Part shown: one piece after another, positions 30,716 to 39,312 of the stretch | How positions within the stretch are numbered: the stretch's first letter is position 1 | Layout of the letters: every line of letters begins with the position of its first letter | Assembly: GCA_002696735.1 (NCBI GenBank) | Contig: NZSL01000007.1 | Coordinates: 224,442 to 282,816, forward strand | DNA from: Methylophaga sp. | GTDB lineage: Bacteria; Pseudomonadota; Gammaproteobacteria; Nitrosococcales; Methylophagaceae | Length of the DNA: 58,375 nt | Direction: 5' to 3' | Position numbers and translations under genes: made by a program | Notes under the pieces: model-generated | What the model was told of the DNA's origin: nothing | The model's input: only the letters and a program-made list of their open reading frames with translations | The model's database searches: none

Positions 30716-30743
30716 CTTGAATTTTATCGCCGTATCCCCATAT
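30716..30743 (+). promoter_or_regulatory. sigma32 (heat-shock) promoter of the DJ-1/PfpI gene
   Basis: CTTGAAT (30716-30722), a 13-base spacer and CCCCATAT (30736-30743) match the RpoH consensus as well as the lon promoter does, with the identical spacer length and -10. The start near 30750 gives a leader of about 49 bases to the ATG at 30799. Confidence 0.8.
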
Positions 30744-30798
30744 CAGGTAGGCAACATTGAATAATTCCTCAAAACCACAGATTTCAGGAGACATAACC

Positions 30799-31476
30799 AT
30801 GAAAATATTAGTGGTACTAACTTCGCACGATAAGCTTGGCAATACCGGTGAAAAAACCGGTTTTTGGTTAGAAGAACTTGCAGCACCGTATTACGCAATG
30901 AAAGATGCTGGGGTAGAAATAACTCTGGCCTCACCCAAAGGTGGGCAACCACCTCTTGACCCAAAAAGCAATCAGCCTGACTTTCAAACGGATGCTACCC
31001 GGCGTTTTGAAAATGATGCTGAAGCTAAAAACCGATTAGCAAACACAGTTAAATTAGCCGACGTACACGCCGCTGATTATGATGCAGTGTTTTACCCAGG
31101 CGGACATGGTCCGTTATGGGATTTAGCCGAAGATAAAAAATCAATTGCACTGATTGAAAGTTTCGTGCTCGCCAATAAACCAGTAGCTGCAGTTTGTCAT
31201 GCACCTGCTGTTTTGTTACATGTCAAAACCATTGGCGATGAGCCATGGATTAAAGGTAAACAGCTCACTGCATTTTCAAATAGTGAAGAAGATGCGGTAG
31301 GCTTATCTGATGTTGTACCATTTTTACTTGAAGATGCCCTGAAACAACGTGGCGCAAATTTCGAGAAAGGTGACGACTGGAGTTCATTCGTGATTACGGA
31401 TGGCATACTGATTACAGGACAAAACCCGGCTTCTTCAGAAGCCACGGCCAAGGCCCTGTTAAAACAGCTGGCATAA
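30799..31476 (+). CDS. DJ-1/PfpI family protein (Hsp31-like, class I glutamine amidotransferase fold)
   Basis: From the ATG at 30799 (AGGAG eight bases upstream) this soluble protein has 225 residues. It shows the DJ-1/PfpI fold: MKILVVLTSH at the start, a conserved Glu in GFWLEELAAPYY (residues 21-32), FYPGGHGPLWDL (98-109), and the nucleophile elbow AAVCHAPAVLL with Cys133 and His134. The size and GHGPLWDL block match the class that includes Hsp31-like and yeast Hsp31 homologues, proposed glyoxalase, deglycase or holding chaperone. The sigma32 promoter indicates a heat-shock role. Whether this member acts on methylglyoxal is not shown. Confidence 0.88.
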   Translation: MKILVVLTSHDKLGNTGEKTGFWLEELAAPYYAMKDAGVEITLASPKGGQPPLDPKSNQPDFQTDATRRFENDAEAKNRLANTVKLADVHAADYDAVFYPGGHGPLWDLAEDKKSIALIESFVLANKPVAAVCHAPAVLLHVKTIGDEPWIKGKQLTAFSNSEEDAVGLSDVVPFLLEDALKQRGANFEKGDDWSSFVITDGILITGQNPASSEATAKALLKQLA

Positions 31477-31509
31477 GTCAGCAATTTACAAATCAATTAC
31501 GGAACTATT

Positions 31510-31791
31510 ATGGCTAGAGCAACCGCACGACACATCCTGGTGGACAGTGAAGAAATCTGTCTGGAATTGAAACGCGAAATCGAAGAAGGCGCAGACTTTG
31601 CTGCCGTCGCCAAAGAAAATTCTTCCTGCCCATCCAGCCGCCAAGGCGGTGATCTGGGTGAATTTGGCCCAGGCATGATGGTGCCGGAATTCGATAAAGT
31701 TGTTTTTTCCGCCCCGGTTAACACCGTTCAGGGTCCGGTTAAAACACAATTTGGCTATCATTTGCTGGAAGTTACCAGCCGTACTGAATAA
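31510..31791 (+). CDS. ppiC: parvulin-type peptidyl-prolyl isomerase (PpiC-like)
   Basis: The 93-residue protein is a single parvulin domain without signal peptide, so it acts in the cytoplasm. ARATARHILV (residues 2-11), GADFAAVAKENSSCPSSRQG with GGDLGEFGPGMMVPEFDKVV, and the closing TQFGYHLLEV match E. coli PpiC almost position by position. It catalyses cis-trans isomerisation of proline bonds. It follows the DJ-1 gene by 33 bases in the same direction and may share its heat-shock transcript; a strong terminator follows. Confidence 0.95.
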   Translation: MARATARHILVDSEEICLELKREIEEGADFAAVAKENSSCPSSRQGGDLGEFGPGMMVPEFDKVVFSAPVNTVQGPVKTQFGYHLLEVTSRTE

Positions 31792-31810
31792 GTTTGTTGA
31801 TACACCCTGA

Positions 31811-31836
31811 AAGCCCGGTCTCGCCGGGCTTTTTTT
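31811..31836 (+). terminator. intrinsic terminator of ppiC
   Basis: AAGCCCGG (31811-31818) and CCGGGCTT (31824-31831) form an eight-base stem with a TCTCG loop, followed by TTTTT. The T run abuts the dinG stop codon on the other strand. Confidence 0.9.
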
Positions 31837-33913
31837 ATTCGGTTATTACCTGGTAATCCGGTAAATGAGACAGTAATTGTTTGCCATAATTTTTGGTTAA
31901 CAACCGACGATCCAGGATGGTTATTTGGCCGGAATCAGTTTCTTTTCGTAACAGACGACCGCAGGCCTGAATCAACTTCACGCTGACCGCCGGTAATGAC
32001 AAACTGATAAATGGCTGACCGCCGCGTTTTATGATCCACTCCTGACGTGCCTGTTCAATCGGGCGGGTAAAAACCGGAAATGGCAGTTTGGTAATGATTA
32101 CATGGGTACATAAATTGCCGGGTAAATCGACGCCTTCGGCAAACCGATCCATCCCAAAAATAATGCTGCCCCGCCCCGCTTCAATCCGCTGAATATGTTT
32201 GACGATCATATTTTTGGGCGACAGCTGATCACCCTGTAAAAGAATCAAATTTTTCAATGACAATGGCAATTGCTTATATACCTGTAGCATCACCTGGCGT
32301 GAGGTAAAGAGCACCAGTGTCGCCGCTTGAATATCAATAATTGATTTGAGTTGGCCGACCACTTCCTGCTGCCATTGCGGCAGATTTTCATTGGGTAAAT
32401 ACTGCATCATCGGCAGTTTTAGCACAGCCTGCTGCTGATATCGAAACGGTGAAGGCAGCGCCAGAAAGTGTTTTTCATCGTAACGCTGTAAGCCACAATC
32501 CGCCCGGAAACGCTGGAATAATCCCATGCCTCGTAACGTGGCTGATGTCATTACCACCCCATAAGCCCGCTGCCATAAACTGCGATCCAGAAAACCTGCC
32601 GCTGTCATCGGCCCGGCATGAATCACCAGCGTTTGCTGTTTGGCAAACTGTTCCTGTGCCAGCCAGCGCACATTAGGTGGGCGCTCGGCTTTATCCTCAT
32701 CGAGAAACAGCGCCATAAAATCAATCAGATAACCAAAAATATTCTGTACCGTTCCCACTTGCGGTAATAATGCTTCACCAACCTTATTACTTAATTGGGT
32801 TTTCTCCAGCCCTTCTTTAATCCATTTGCCAATCAGCGAGAAATGCTTATAGATGGAATTAGCTCGTTGTAAAAGGTTCTGGCTGGGAATAAACAAGGCA
32901 TTAAGTAACGGACTGCCCCAGAAAATCCGTGGCTCACTGGTACGGCCTTCCAGCATTTCATTTACTGTGGCATCACTGCCCAGAATATCCAGCAATTGCT
33001 GCAACAGATTGATGATGGCTGGTAAATCCTGGCGAATTTCCTTAAACATATAACCAAAGTCATGCTGCCGGAAAGCCAAAGCAGTGGGCAGCTTTTTCAT
33101 CAGACTGTCAGCGGTTTCAACGGTTTGATAAAGCTGGGCAAAGTTCAATGCTTTGGCGGCATGTCCCAGCGCTTTTTGCGGCAGATTATGTGCTTCATCA
33201 AAAACCAGAATCAGTTCTTCCGGATTGGGCAATACCAAACCGCCACCCAAGTCAGCATCACTGAGTAATAAATCATGATTCACCACCACCACCTGTGCCA
33301 GCTGCATTTCCTTACGTAGCAAATAATAGGGGCAGCTCAAAAAATACCTACAGCTTTTACCGGCACAGCCTTCTGAATCAGTAGATACTTCATGCCAAAG
33401 CGCCGGATCAATGGCATCAGTACGACTATCCCGATCACCATCCCAGCGATGTTCATCCCAATCCTGGAACAGATTCTTTGCTTGAGTCTGTCTTAATACT
33501 TGCTGATATTTCTGATCCACATCCAGCGTCAAATCCTGCTGTTCGGGAGTGGTTGCCAGTTGTGCCAGTTTGCTGGGACAGACATAGCGGCGGCGACCTT
33601 TGATTTGCATAAACCGTATCGGTTGTGGCAAAGCCGCTGAAAACTGTGGCAGATCTTTCTGAATTAATTGCTGTTGCAGATTGACTGTTGCAGTGCTGAT
33701 CACCAGCAATTTTTTACTGTTCAAAGCTGTTTCAATTGCACCGCTGAGATATGCCAGCGTTTTCCCCACGCCGGTTGGAGCTTCCACTACCGCCATTCTA
33801 TTTTGCGACTGTTGCAGCCGTTGATGAATAAATCGACTCATTTCAACTTGTTGCGGTCTGGCTTTAAAATCCGGCATCAACTTATTGATACAGGTAAATA
33901 TTTCATCAAACAC
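31835..33913 (-). CDS. dinG: ATP-dependent DNA helicase DinG
   Basis: DinG is an XPD-like superfamily 2 helicase (5' to 3') that removes R-loops and D-loops. The 692-residue protein has Walker A EAPTGVGKTLAYLSGA near residue 48 and the DEAH box VFDEAHNLP near 245. Between them a cysteine cluster (YVCPSKLAQ, then GCAGKSCRYFLSCPYYL) supplies four iron-sulfur ligands. Motifs V and VI are DRFAEGVDLPG and QACGRLLRKETDSG. The start is GTG at 33913, directly abutting the stop of the upstream dehydrogenase gene (TAAGTG), with GGAAA as a weak ribosome site. Confidence 0.93.
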   Translation of the reverse strand: MFDEIFTCINKLMPDFKARPQQVEMSRFIHQRLQQSQNRMAVVEAPTGVGKTLAYLSGAIETALNSKKLLVISTATVNLQQQLIQKDLPQFSAALPQPIRFMQIKGRRRYVCPSKLAQLATTPEQQDLTLDVDQKYQQVLRQTQAKNLFQDWDEHRWDGDRDSRTDAIDPALWHEVSTDSEGCAGKSCRYFLSCPYYLLRKEMQLAQVVVVNHDLLLSDADLGGGLVLPNPEELILVFDEAHNLPQKALGHAAKALNFAQLYQTVETADSLMKKLPTALAFRQHDFGYMFKEIRQDLPAIINLLQQLLDILGSDATVNEMLEGRTSEPRIFWGSPLLNALFIPSQNLLQRANSIYKHFSLIGKWIKEGLEKTQLSNKVGEALLPQVGTVQNIFGYLIDFMALFLDEDKAERPPNVRWLAQEQFAKQQTLVIHAGPMTAAGFLDRSLWQRAYGVVMTSATLRGMGLFQRFRADCGLQRYDEKHFLALPSPFRYQQQAVLKLPMMQYLPNENLPQWQQEVVGQLKSIIDIQAATLVLFTSRQVMLQVYKQLPLSLKNLILLQGDQLSPKNMIVKHIQRIEAGRGSIIFGMDRFAEGVDLPGNLCTHVIITKLPFPVFTRPIEQARQEWIIKRGGQPFISLSLPAVSVKLIQACGRLLRKETDSGQITILDRRLLTKNYGKQLLSHLPDYQVITE

Positions 33914-34915
33914 TTAACGTATTTCCACGCGGTTTTTCAGTGCCTTACCAGCCATAAAATCATCAATATTCTGCAACGTTGTCTGAGCGATATGCTGTAA
34001 TGCCTCCCGGGTGAAATAGGCCTGGTGCCCGGTGACCAGCACATTTGGAAAGGTCAATAAACGCTGGAATATATCGTCCTGAATAATATCGGTGGAATGA
34101 TCTTCAAAAAACAGACTGCCTTCCTGTTCATACACATCTATTCCCAAATAGCCAATATGCAGCGCTTTCAGGGCATCCAATACAGCCACTGTATCCAATA
34201 AGGCTCCGCGACTGGTATTTATCAGCATCACGCCGGGTTTGGTCAGCCCGAGACTGGCCGCATTGATAATATGATGTGTTTCATCATTTAATGGACAATG
34301 CAGACTGATAATATCGCTTTGACCGAGCAAGCTGTCGAGTGTCACCACTTCAAAGCCTGATTGTTTGGCTGGTATAGCGTTATGCGGTTCATAAATCAAA
34401 ACCTGGCAACCAAATGCCCGCAATCGCTCAGCGACTAACAAACCTATTTTACCGCCCCCAATAATGCCCGCGGTTTTACCAAAGAAATCAAAACCCAGCA
34501 AACCATCCAAAGAAAAATTACCATCGCGAACTCGATTATAGGCCCGCGGTATCTTCCGACTTAATGCCAACATCAGTGCAATGGTATGTTCAGCGACCGC
34601 ATAAGGTGAATAGGCTGGGACATTGACGACAGTTATACCAAGCTTGTTAGCCGCCGTTAAATCCACCTGATTAACCCCGGCACAGCGTAACGCAATTAAA
34701 CGAATGCCGTTTTCTGCCAAAATGTTAAGCGTTTCAGCCGAAATATCGTCATTTACAAACGCACTGACCACTTCAGCATCTTTGGCCAATGCTGCAGTCA
34801 TTGGATTCAACGCCATTTCATAAAAACATAATGATACTTGCTCATCAGCCATTTTCGTGAGATAGGCCTGATCATAAGGTTTTGCGCTGAATACCGCGAC
34901 ATGAGTTGGTTTCAT
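33914..34915 (-). CDS. ldhA: D-lactate dehydrogenase-like 2-hydroxyacid dehydrogenase
   Basis: This is a 333-residue NAD-dependent D-2-hydroxyacid dehydrogenase. The Rossmann motif is TAGIIGGGKIGLLVAERL near residue 147. Catalytic residues are visible: Arg in INTSRGALLDT, Glu in YEQEGSLFFEDHS, and His in VTGHQAYFTREAL. The IDVYEQEGSLFFEDHS segment is characteristic of the fermentative LdhA group, which reduces pyruvate to D-lactate. It is divergent from the pfkB-type kinase over 83 bases and abuts dinG. Confidence 0.9.
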   Translation of the reverse strand: MKPTHVAVFSAKPYDQAYLTKMADEQVSLCFYEMALNPMTAALAKDAEVVSAFVNDDISAETLNILAENGIRLIALRCAGVNQVDLTAANKLGITVVNVPAYSPYAVAEHTIALMLALSRKIPRAYNRVRDGNFSLDGLLGFDFFGKTAGIIGGGKIGLLVAERLRAFGCQVLIYEPHNAIPAKQSGFEVVTLDSLLGQSDIISLHCPLNDETHHIINAASLGLTKPGVMLINTSRGALLDTVAVLDALKALHIGYLGIDVYEQEGSLFFEDHSTDIIQDDIFQRLLTFPNVLVTGHQAYFTREALQHIAQTTLQNIDDFMAGKALKNRVEIR

Positions 34916-34998
34916 TTGGAGCCTTTATCAGAAATGCAGTTTACTATTGGTCTGCTGAGCATCATTTTATCGAACAAATCTTATTAATGGAGACAGTA

Positions 34999-35949
34999 AT
35001 GACGTCGTCATCGGGAAACATTCATGTTTTATGTTTAAACCCCGCTTTGGATGTGACTTACCATGTCAAAAAGTTAATCCCCGACCAAAAATCACGTTCC
35101 GATGCTGCCCGTCATGATCCAGGGGGTAATGGTATCAATATTGGCCGGGCTTTGTTTCGTATGCAGGTAGAGGCAACAACTTATTGTGTCATTGCCGGCT
35201 CCATTGGTGAGATTCTGCAAGACATGCTTGATGAACAACTACCCAATGTTCTGTTCCATCATGTCTCAGGACAGACGCGTATTAACAGCACGATTATTGA
35301 GCTTGATACACAATCTCAATTTCAAATCACTGATGCTGGCACACCTGTCCCGGCAGCCCAGTTAACTCAACTGGTGGAAAATTTTGCCAATGCTGTAGGG
35401 AATGGTTATGGCATTCTTACCGGATCCTGCCAGCCCACTGTACCAACCTCTCTGTATGCTGATTTGGTGCATAAAATCCAGCAACATGGTGGACGAACTG
35501 TCGTCGATAGTCATGGTGACATATTGCGTTTGGCAATTGAGGCGAAACCATTTTTAATTAAACCTAATTTGTATGAACTGGAAACCCTGCTACAAATAAA
35601 ACTCGACACTATAGAATCAATTGCTGCATGCGCCAGAAAACTGCAGTTGTCCGGTGTTAACCATGTATGTGTTTCTTTAGGTGATCAAGGAGCTTTATTA
35701 GTCAGTCCGAACAACAGTTTTTATGCGAAAGCGTTATCAGTACCAGTGAATACTACTGTGGGTGCAGGTGATTCAATGGTCGCGGGGCTGGTGGCCGGTT
35801 TCAGTCTTGATGATCAGCCCGAAACAGCACTGCGTTATGGTATTGCCTGTGGAGCCGGTACCGTCATGCATGCCGGAACAGAATTATTTCACGGTGATGA
35901 ACTGGCCGATTTTAGACAGCAGGTAACTATTCAAACTCTGGATATTTAA
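34999..35949 (+). CDS. hexose kinase, 1-phosphofructokinase / PfkB family
   Basis: From the ATG at 34999 (GGAG six bases upstream) it has 316 residues. The N-terminus IHVLCLNPALDVTYHVKKL and DPGGNGINIGRAL are the substrate-binding signature of the FruK/PfkB/LacC group of ribokinase-like sugar kinases. The C-terminal catalytic motif is TVGAGDSMVAGLVAGF near residue 255. The sequence does not tell whether the substrate is fructose 1-phosphate, fructose 6-phosphate or tagatose 6-phosphate. No PTS gene is adjacent, which weakens a FruK reading. Its stop overlaps that of convergent recJ. Confidence 0.87.
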   Translation: MTSSSGNIHVLCLNPALDVTYHVKKLIPDQKSRSDAARHDPGGNGINIGRALFRMQVEATTYCVIAGSIGEILQDMLDEQLPNVLFHHVSGQTRINSTIIELDTQSQFQITDAGTPVPAAQLTQLVENFANAVGNGYGILTGSCQPTVPTSLYADLVHKIQQHGGRTVVDSHGDILRLAIEAKPFLIKPNLYELETLLQIKLDTIESIAACARKLQLSGVNHVCVSLGDQGALLVSPNNSFYAKALSVPVNTTVGAGDSMVAGLVAGFSLDDQPETALRYGIACGAGTVMHAGTELFHGDELADFRQQVTIQTLDI

Positions 35950-37670
35950 CTCGGCAACAGATTATCAACCAGCAACTGTAGTGATTTGCTTTGTCGAAAC
36001 TCATTTACATCCAGACGGTAGTGCAAGCCAACCTTCTGTCCAATCTGGAGCCATACTGGAGCTGTTTGACGAAACGCCATTGCCGTGATTTCCCGCCCAT
36101 CATCCAGTTTTACGGTTAAACGCAAATGATCCGATTGCTGACCGACATGACGATAATTCTGCAACACAAACTGTCCATGAAACTGTGGTTCCGGAAAAGC
36201 CTGACCCCATGGCGCCAGTACCGGTAATTGCTCGGCCAGCTGGAGGTTCAGTTCCTGCGCCGATAATTCACCGTCAGAATACAAAGCGCGTTCAAATACA
36301 CTGGGATCGGCTGAAAGCTGAACAGCTTCCCTGAATGCCTGCTCAAACAATGAAAAGTCGTTCTGCTTTAATGTTAACCCTGCTGCCATCGCATGTCCGC
36401 CAAAGCGTAAAATTAAATCAGGATATTTAGCCGCAACATTAACCAGGACATCACGAATATGAACGCCTGTTATAGAGCGCGCTGAACCTTTGATTTCACC
36501 AGGTTCGCCCGATGCAAACACGATGACTGGCCGATGCAGTTTTTCTTTAATTCGAGAGGCGAGTAATCCGATTACCCCTTGATGCCAGCTTTCGTCATAT
36601 AAACAATAAGCAGCTGCCTGAGTGGTTTCATTCAGCTGCAGTTTTTCCAGCATCGCCAGAGCTTCCAGCTGCATGCCTTGTTCAACCGAGCGACGCTCAA
36701 TATTAATCTTATCCAGCAACTGAGCAGCTTGCTGAGCCATAGCAAAGTTATCCGTCAGTAAGGTATCAATGCCCAACCCCATATCTTCCATACGGCCCGC
36801 TGCATTTAACCTCGGCGCAATGGCAAAGCCCAAATCCTGTGCAGATAATCGATTGATATCCTTACCGGCAATTTGTAATAAAGCGCTGATACCTGCACAG
36901 GCGCGTCCCTGCCGCATACGTTTCAGTCCAAGATCCACCAGTGTGCGATTGAGCCTATCCAAAGGCACGACATCGGCGACGGTGCCCAATGCGACCAAAT
37001 CCAGCAATTCCACCAGACGAGGTTCTGCCAGTTGCTGTAATTCAAACCAGTTAATATCACGTAATCCCTGCCGCAGACCGACCAGCACATAAAATGCCAC
37101 CCCAACCCCTGCCAGCATTTTGCTGGGAAAGTTATCTCCGGGTTGATTAGGATTAACGATAGCGTCGGCTTGTGGCAATTGTTCTGCGGCAAGATGATGA
37201 TCAGTGATCAACACTTGCATACCACGTTGTTTGGCCAGAGCAACCCCATCCAGACTGGCAATCCCGTTATCCACGGTGATCAATAAATCCGGCTGGGTTT
37301 CACTATCAATTTCGTTAAGTAATTCTGTGGTTAAGCCATAACCATGCACGAATCGATTTGGAACGATAAAATCAATATGTTGCAGCCCCATCATGCGCAA
37401 ACCACGCATCATTACTGCACAGCTGGTAGCGCCATCGCTATCAAAATCCGCCACAATCATTACTCGCCATTGCTGCTGTAATGCCTTGATCAATAATGTT
37501 ACGGCTGCTTCCATCCCCAGCATTTCCGAGGGTTTTGGCAATCCAGCTAAATCAAAGGTTAATTCATCTGCTTTAACAATACCTCTCGCCGCCATGATTC
37601 TTCGAATACATGCTGGCCATTCCTCAGGTAATTCACTGATATCACCTATATTACGCTGTTGAATATTCAT
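35946..37670 (-). CDS. recJ: single-stranded-DNA-specific exonuclease RecJ
   Basis: RecJ degrades single-stranded DNA 5' to 3' in recombination and mismatch repair. From the ATG at 37670 it has 574 residues. The DHH phosphoesterase motifs are VADFDSDGATSCAV near residue 68, VTVDNGIAS near 130, and LITDHHLAAEQLPQADAIVN near 155; the DHHA1 motif appears as RFGGHAMAAGLTL near 406. Motif I is FDSDG rather than the usual YDADG. The start overlaps the RpfE-like gene by four bases (ATGA), so it ends the six-gene operon that begins with DUF2066. Confidence 0.96.
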   Translation of the reverse strand: MNIQQRNIGDISELPEEWPACIRRIMAARGIVKADELTFDLAGLPKPSEMLGMEAAVTLLIKALQQQWRVMIVADFDSDGATSCAVMMRGLRMMGLQHIDFIVPNRFVHGYGLTTELLNEIDSETQPDLLITVDNGIASLDGVALAKQRGMQVLITDHHLAAEQLPQADAIVNPNQPGDNFPSKMLAGVGVAFYVLVGLRQGLRDINWFELQQLAEPRLVELLDLVALGTVADVVPLDRLNRTLVDLGLKRMRQGRACAGISALLQIAGKDINRLSAQDLGFAIAPRLNAAGRMEDMGLGIDTLLTDNFAMAQQAAQLLDKINIERRSVEQGMQLEALAMLEKLQLNETTQAAAYCLYDESWHQGVIGLLASRIKEKLHRPVIVFASGEPGEIKGSARSITGVHIRDVLVNVAAKYPDLILRFGGHAMAAGLTLKQNDFSLFEQAFREAVQLSADPSVFERALYSDGELSAQELNLQLAEQLPVLAPWGQAFPEPQFHGQFVLQNYRHVGQQSDHLRLTVKLDDGREITAMAFRQTAPVWLQIGQKVGLHYRLDVNEFRQSKSLQLLVDNLLPS

Positions 37671-38605
37671 AATGGCCAAGGCTTCCATACATCCCAGCAG
37701 CGCCACTGATATTGGCCATGTTCAGGAATGATTAAACGTAACTGTTGAATTTGATAACGGCGTAATTTTTGTTTTAAAGGCAAAATTTGTTGTGCCGTCA
37801 CAAGCTGCAAGCGTTGCTGCCAATCATTCTGCAAATCCAGTTCCGGTAACAGCAGTAATTGATTTCCACCTCCCAACTGCTCAGGTTTCCACTCAGAAAA
37901 AGAGTTAAGGCTGACAGAACACGCAGAGGACAGTAACTTTAATAAAGTCGAATCGCCATAGACCTTATCCCATCCATTGGTAGACGGTTGCCAGTCTCCC
38001 TTGCCCCAAAACCAGAGACTATTCACTGGCAATTTGCCAGCTGACTGTCTTTGTTGGTTAACCGGATGTTCAAATAAAGCCATTTGAATTTCATTATTCA
38101 AACGTAACCAGGCATTTTGTTCCTGTCCGGTCGGTAACGCTGAGACTACCGACTTACCAATCAGTGATGGCATTGCCGTTAGGGAAATATCGGGCATATT
38201 TTCCAACCAAACTGACCAATGGTTTAAATCATTAGGCACCAGTTGAGCATCAAAATCATTCAATAAAGGTTGAATGCATTCTCTAAGCTGGGTGCCCTCT
38301 TCCATTGTTAAATCATTAATTGAAAATAATAAAAGGCGATCTCGATCAGCATGCAGATAACACGGATCAGCGCAAAGACTTAGTTGACCTGGATTTCGTA
38401 ATGCCGAAGCGGGTAAATCAGCATCTGTGAGGGGCTTGGCATTAAAAAGCTGAATTAATGCTTTTTCAAACGTGTGATGGTCAGCAGTGAAATGTGCTTT
38501 TTTTAATAATTGTTTCAGTTCTTCGGGTAATAAAGACTGATTAATTTCCTGCATCGCAGTGGCTAAACCAGGCCAAATAATTGTCACTGATGGCTTTTCA
38601 GCCAC
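37667..38605 (-). CDS. RpfE-like protein (cofactor-independent phosphoglycerate mutase relative)
   Basis: The roughly 312-residue soluble protein resembles the regulatory protein RpfE type of Xanthomonas, also found next to recJ. The segment KLPVNSLWFWGKGDWQP (family pattern LPxNSLWFWGxG), an N-terminal DPCYLHADRDRLLLF block and the LLLLPELDL region support this. No activity has been established. No ATG precedes the conserved part: a GTG at 38605 with GGGAAG nine bases upstream overlaps the hda stop by eight bases and is my choice; TTG at 38626 and GTG at 38587 are alternatives. It overlaps recJ by four bases. Confidence 0.75.
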   Translation of the reverse strand: MAEKPSVTIIWPGLATAMQEINQSLLPEELKQLLKKAHFTADHHTFEKALIQLFNAKPLTDADLPASALRNPGQLSLCADPCYLHADRDRLLLFSINDLTMEEGTQLRECIQPLLNDFDAQLVPNDLNHWSVWLENMPDISLTAMPSLIGKSVVSALPTGQEQNAWLRLNNEIQMALFEHPVNQQRQSAGKLPVNSLWFWGKGDWQPSTNGWDKVYGDSTLLKLLSSACSVSLNSFSEWKPEQLGGGNQLLLLPELDLQNDWQQRLQLVTAQQILPLKQKLRRYQIQQLRLIIPEHGQYQWRCWDVWKPWPL

Positions 38606-39302
38606 GTTGTATAACTTCCCGGACAAACGGAATGGTTAATCGACGCTGAGCCTGTAAAGACGCTTTATCGAGACGTTGCAATACTAACATCAATGACGGC
38701 ATATCCCGGCTGTAATGGCGTAATAGATATTGGGCTACTTCTTCAGGCAAAATCAATCCTCTACTCTGTGCATGACTGATCAACGCCTGTTGTTTCAATG
38801 CATCAGTCATTGAAGGCAATTGATAAATTAATCCCGTTGCCAGTCTGGATCGAAGATCAGGCAATTCAATGGCTAATTGTGCCGGGTTCTGATCAGCGCA
38901 AATCAGTAATTTATGCTCTTTCTCACGTAAACGGTTAAAGCAGTGAAATAACGCCTCTTCCCATGCAGCATCGCCACAGATTGCCTGCAGATCATCCAAA
39001 CAGACAACATGGCTCTGGACTAGGGAAGCTAATACCTCAGCATCTGCTGTATCGCGAAGTTCCTGCAGATTAATATAACTCACCGGATACCCCTGATTTT
39101 GCAGGCGTTCGGCAATTGCCAGATTCAAATGGGTTTTGCCAACCCCGGACTCTCCCCAAAGATAGAGAAAATCAGGTTTTTTTTCCAGGCAGAACGCATC
39201 CACAACAGAGGCTAACTCATCGCTTTCAAAGATAAAGTTATCTATCGTGAAGATTTCATGCGGTGTTAACCGCAGCGTCAGCTGTATTTCCTGCTTATTC
39301 AT
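38598..39302 (-). CDS. hda: DnaA regulatory inactivator Hda
   Basis: Hda is a short AAA+ DnaA relative that, with the sliding clamp, triggers ATP hydrolysis on DnaA and prevents re-initiation. The 234-residue protein has the N-terminal clamp-binding motif QIQLTLRL (here QEIQLTLRL, residues 4-12), Walker A LWGESGVGKTHL near residue 50, Walker B VVCLDDLQAI, and the arginine finger in LRSRLATGLIYQL. The ATG at 39302 is preceded by an in-frame GTG. It follows the AI-2E permease by ten bases, the PerM-Hda neighbour pair of many gammaproteobacteria. Confidence 0.95.
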   Translation of the reverse strand: MNKQEIQLTLRLTPHEIFTIDNFIFESDELASVVDAFCLEKKPDFLYLWGESGVGKTHLNLAIAERLQNQGYPVSYINLQELRDTADAEVLASLVQSHVVCLDDLQAICGDAAWEEALFHCFNRLREKEHKLLICADQNPAQLAIELPDLRSRLATGLIYQLPSMTDALKQQALISHAQSRGLILPEEVAQYLLRHYSRDMPSLMLVLQRLDKASLQAQRRLTIPFVREVIQRG

Positions 39303-39312
39303 CACCTGCTGC

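Noticed and set aside
30627-30756. Possible SAM riboswitch or MetJ box before metY
   Set aside because: No paired helices of a SAM riboswitch and no AGACGTCT repeats can be found; only a short GCAATATTGC palindrome is present.
30757-30798. TTG-initiated extension of the DJ-1/PfpI protein
   Set aside because: The family begins at MKILVVLTS, and AGGAG eight bases before the ATG at 30799 fixes the start.
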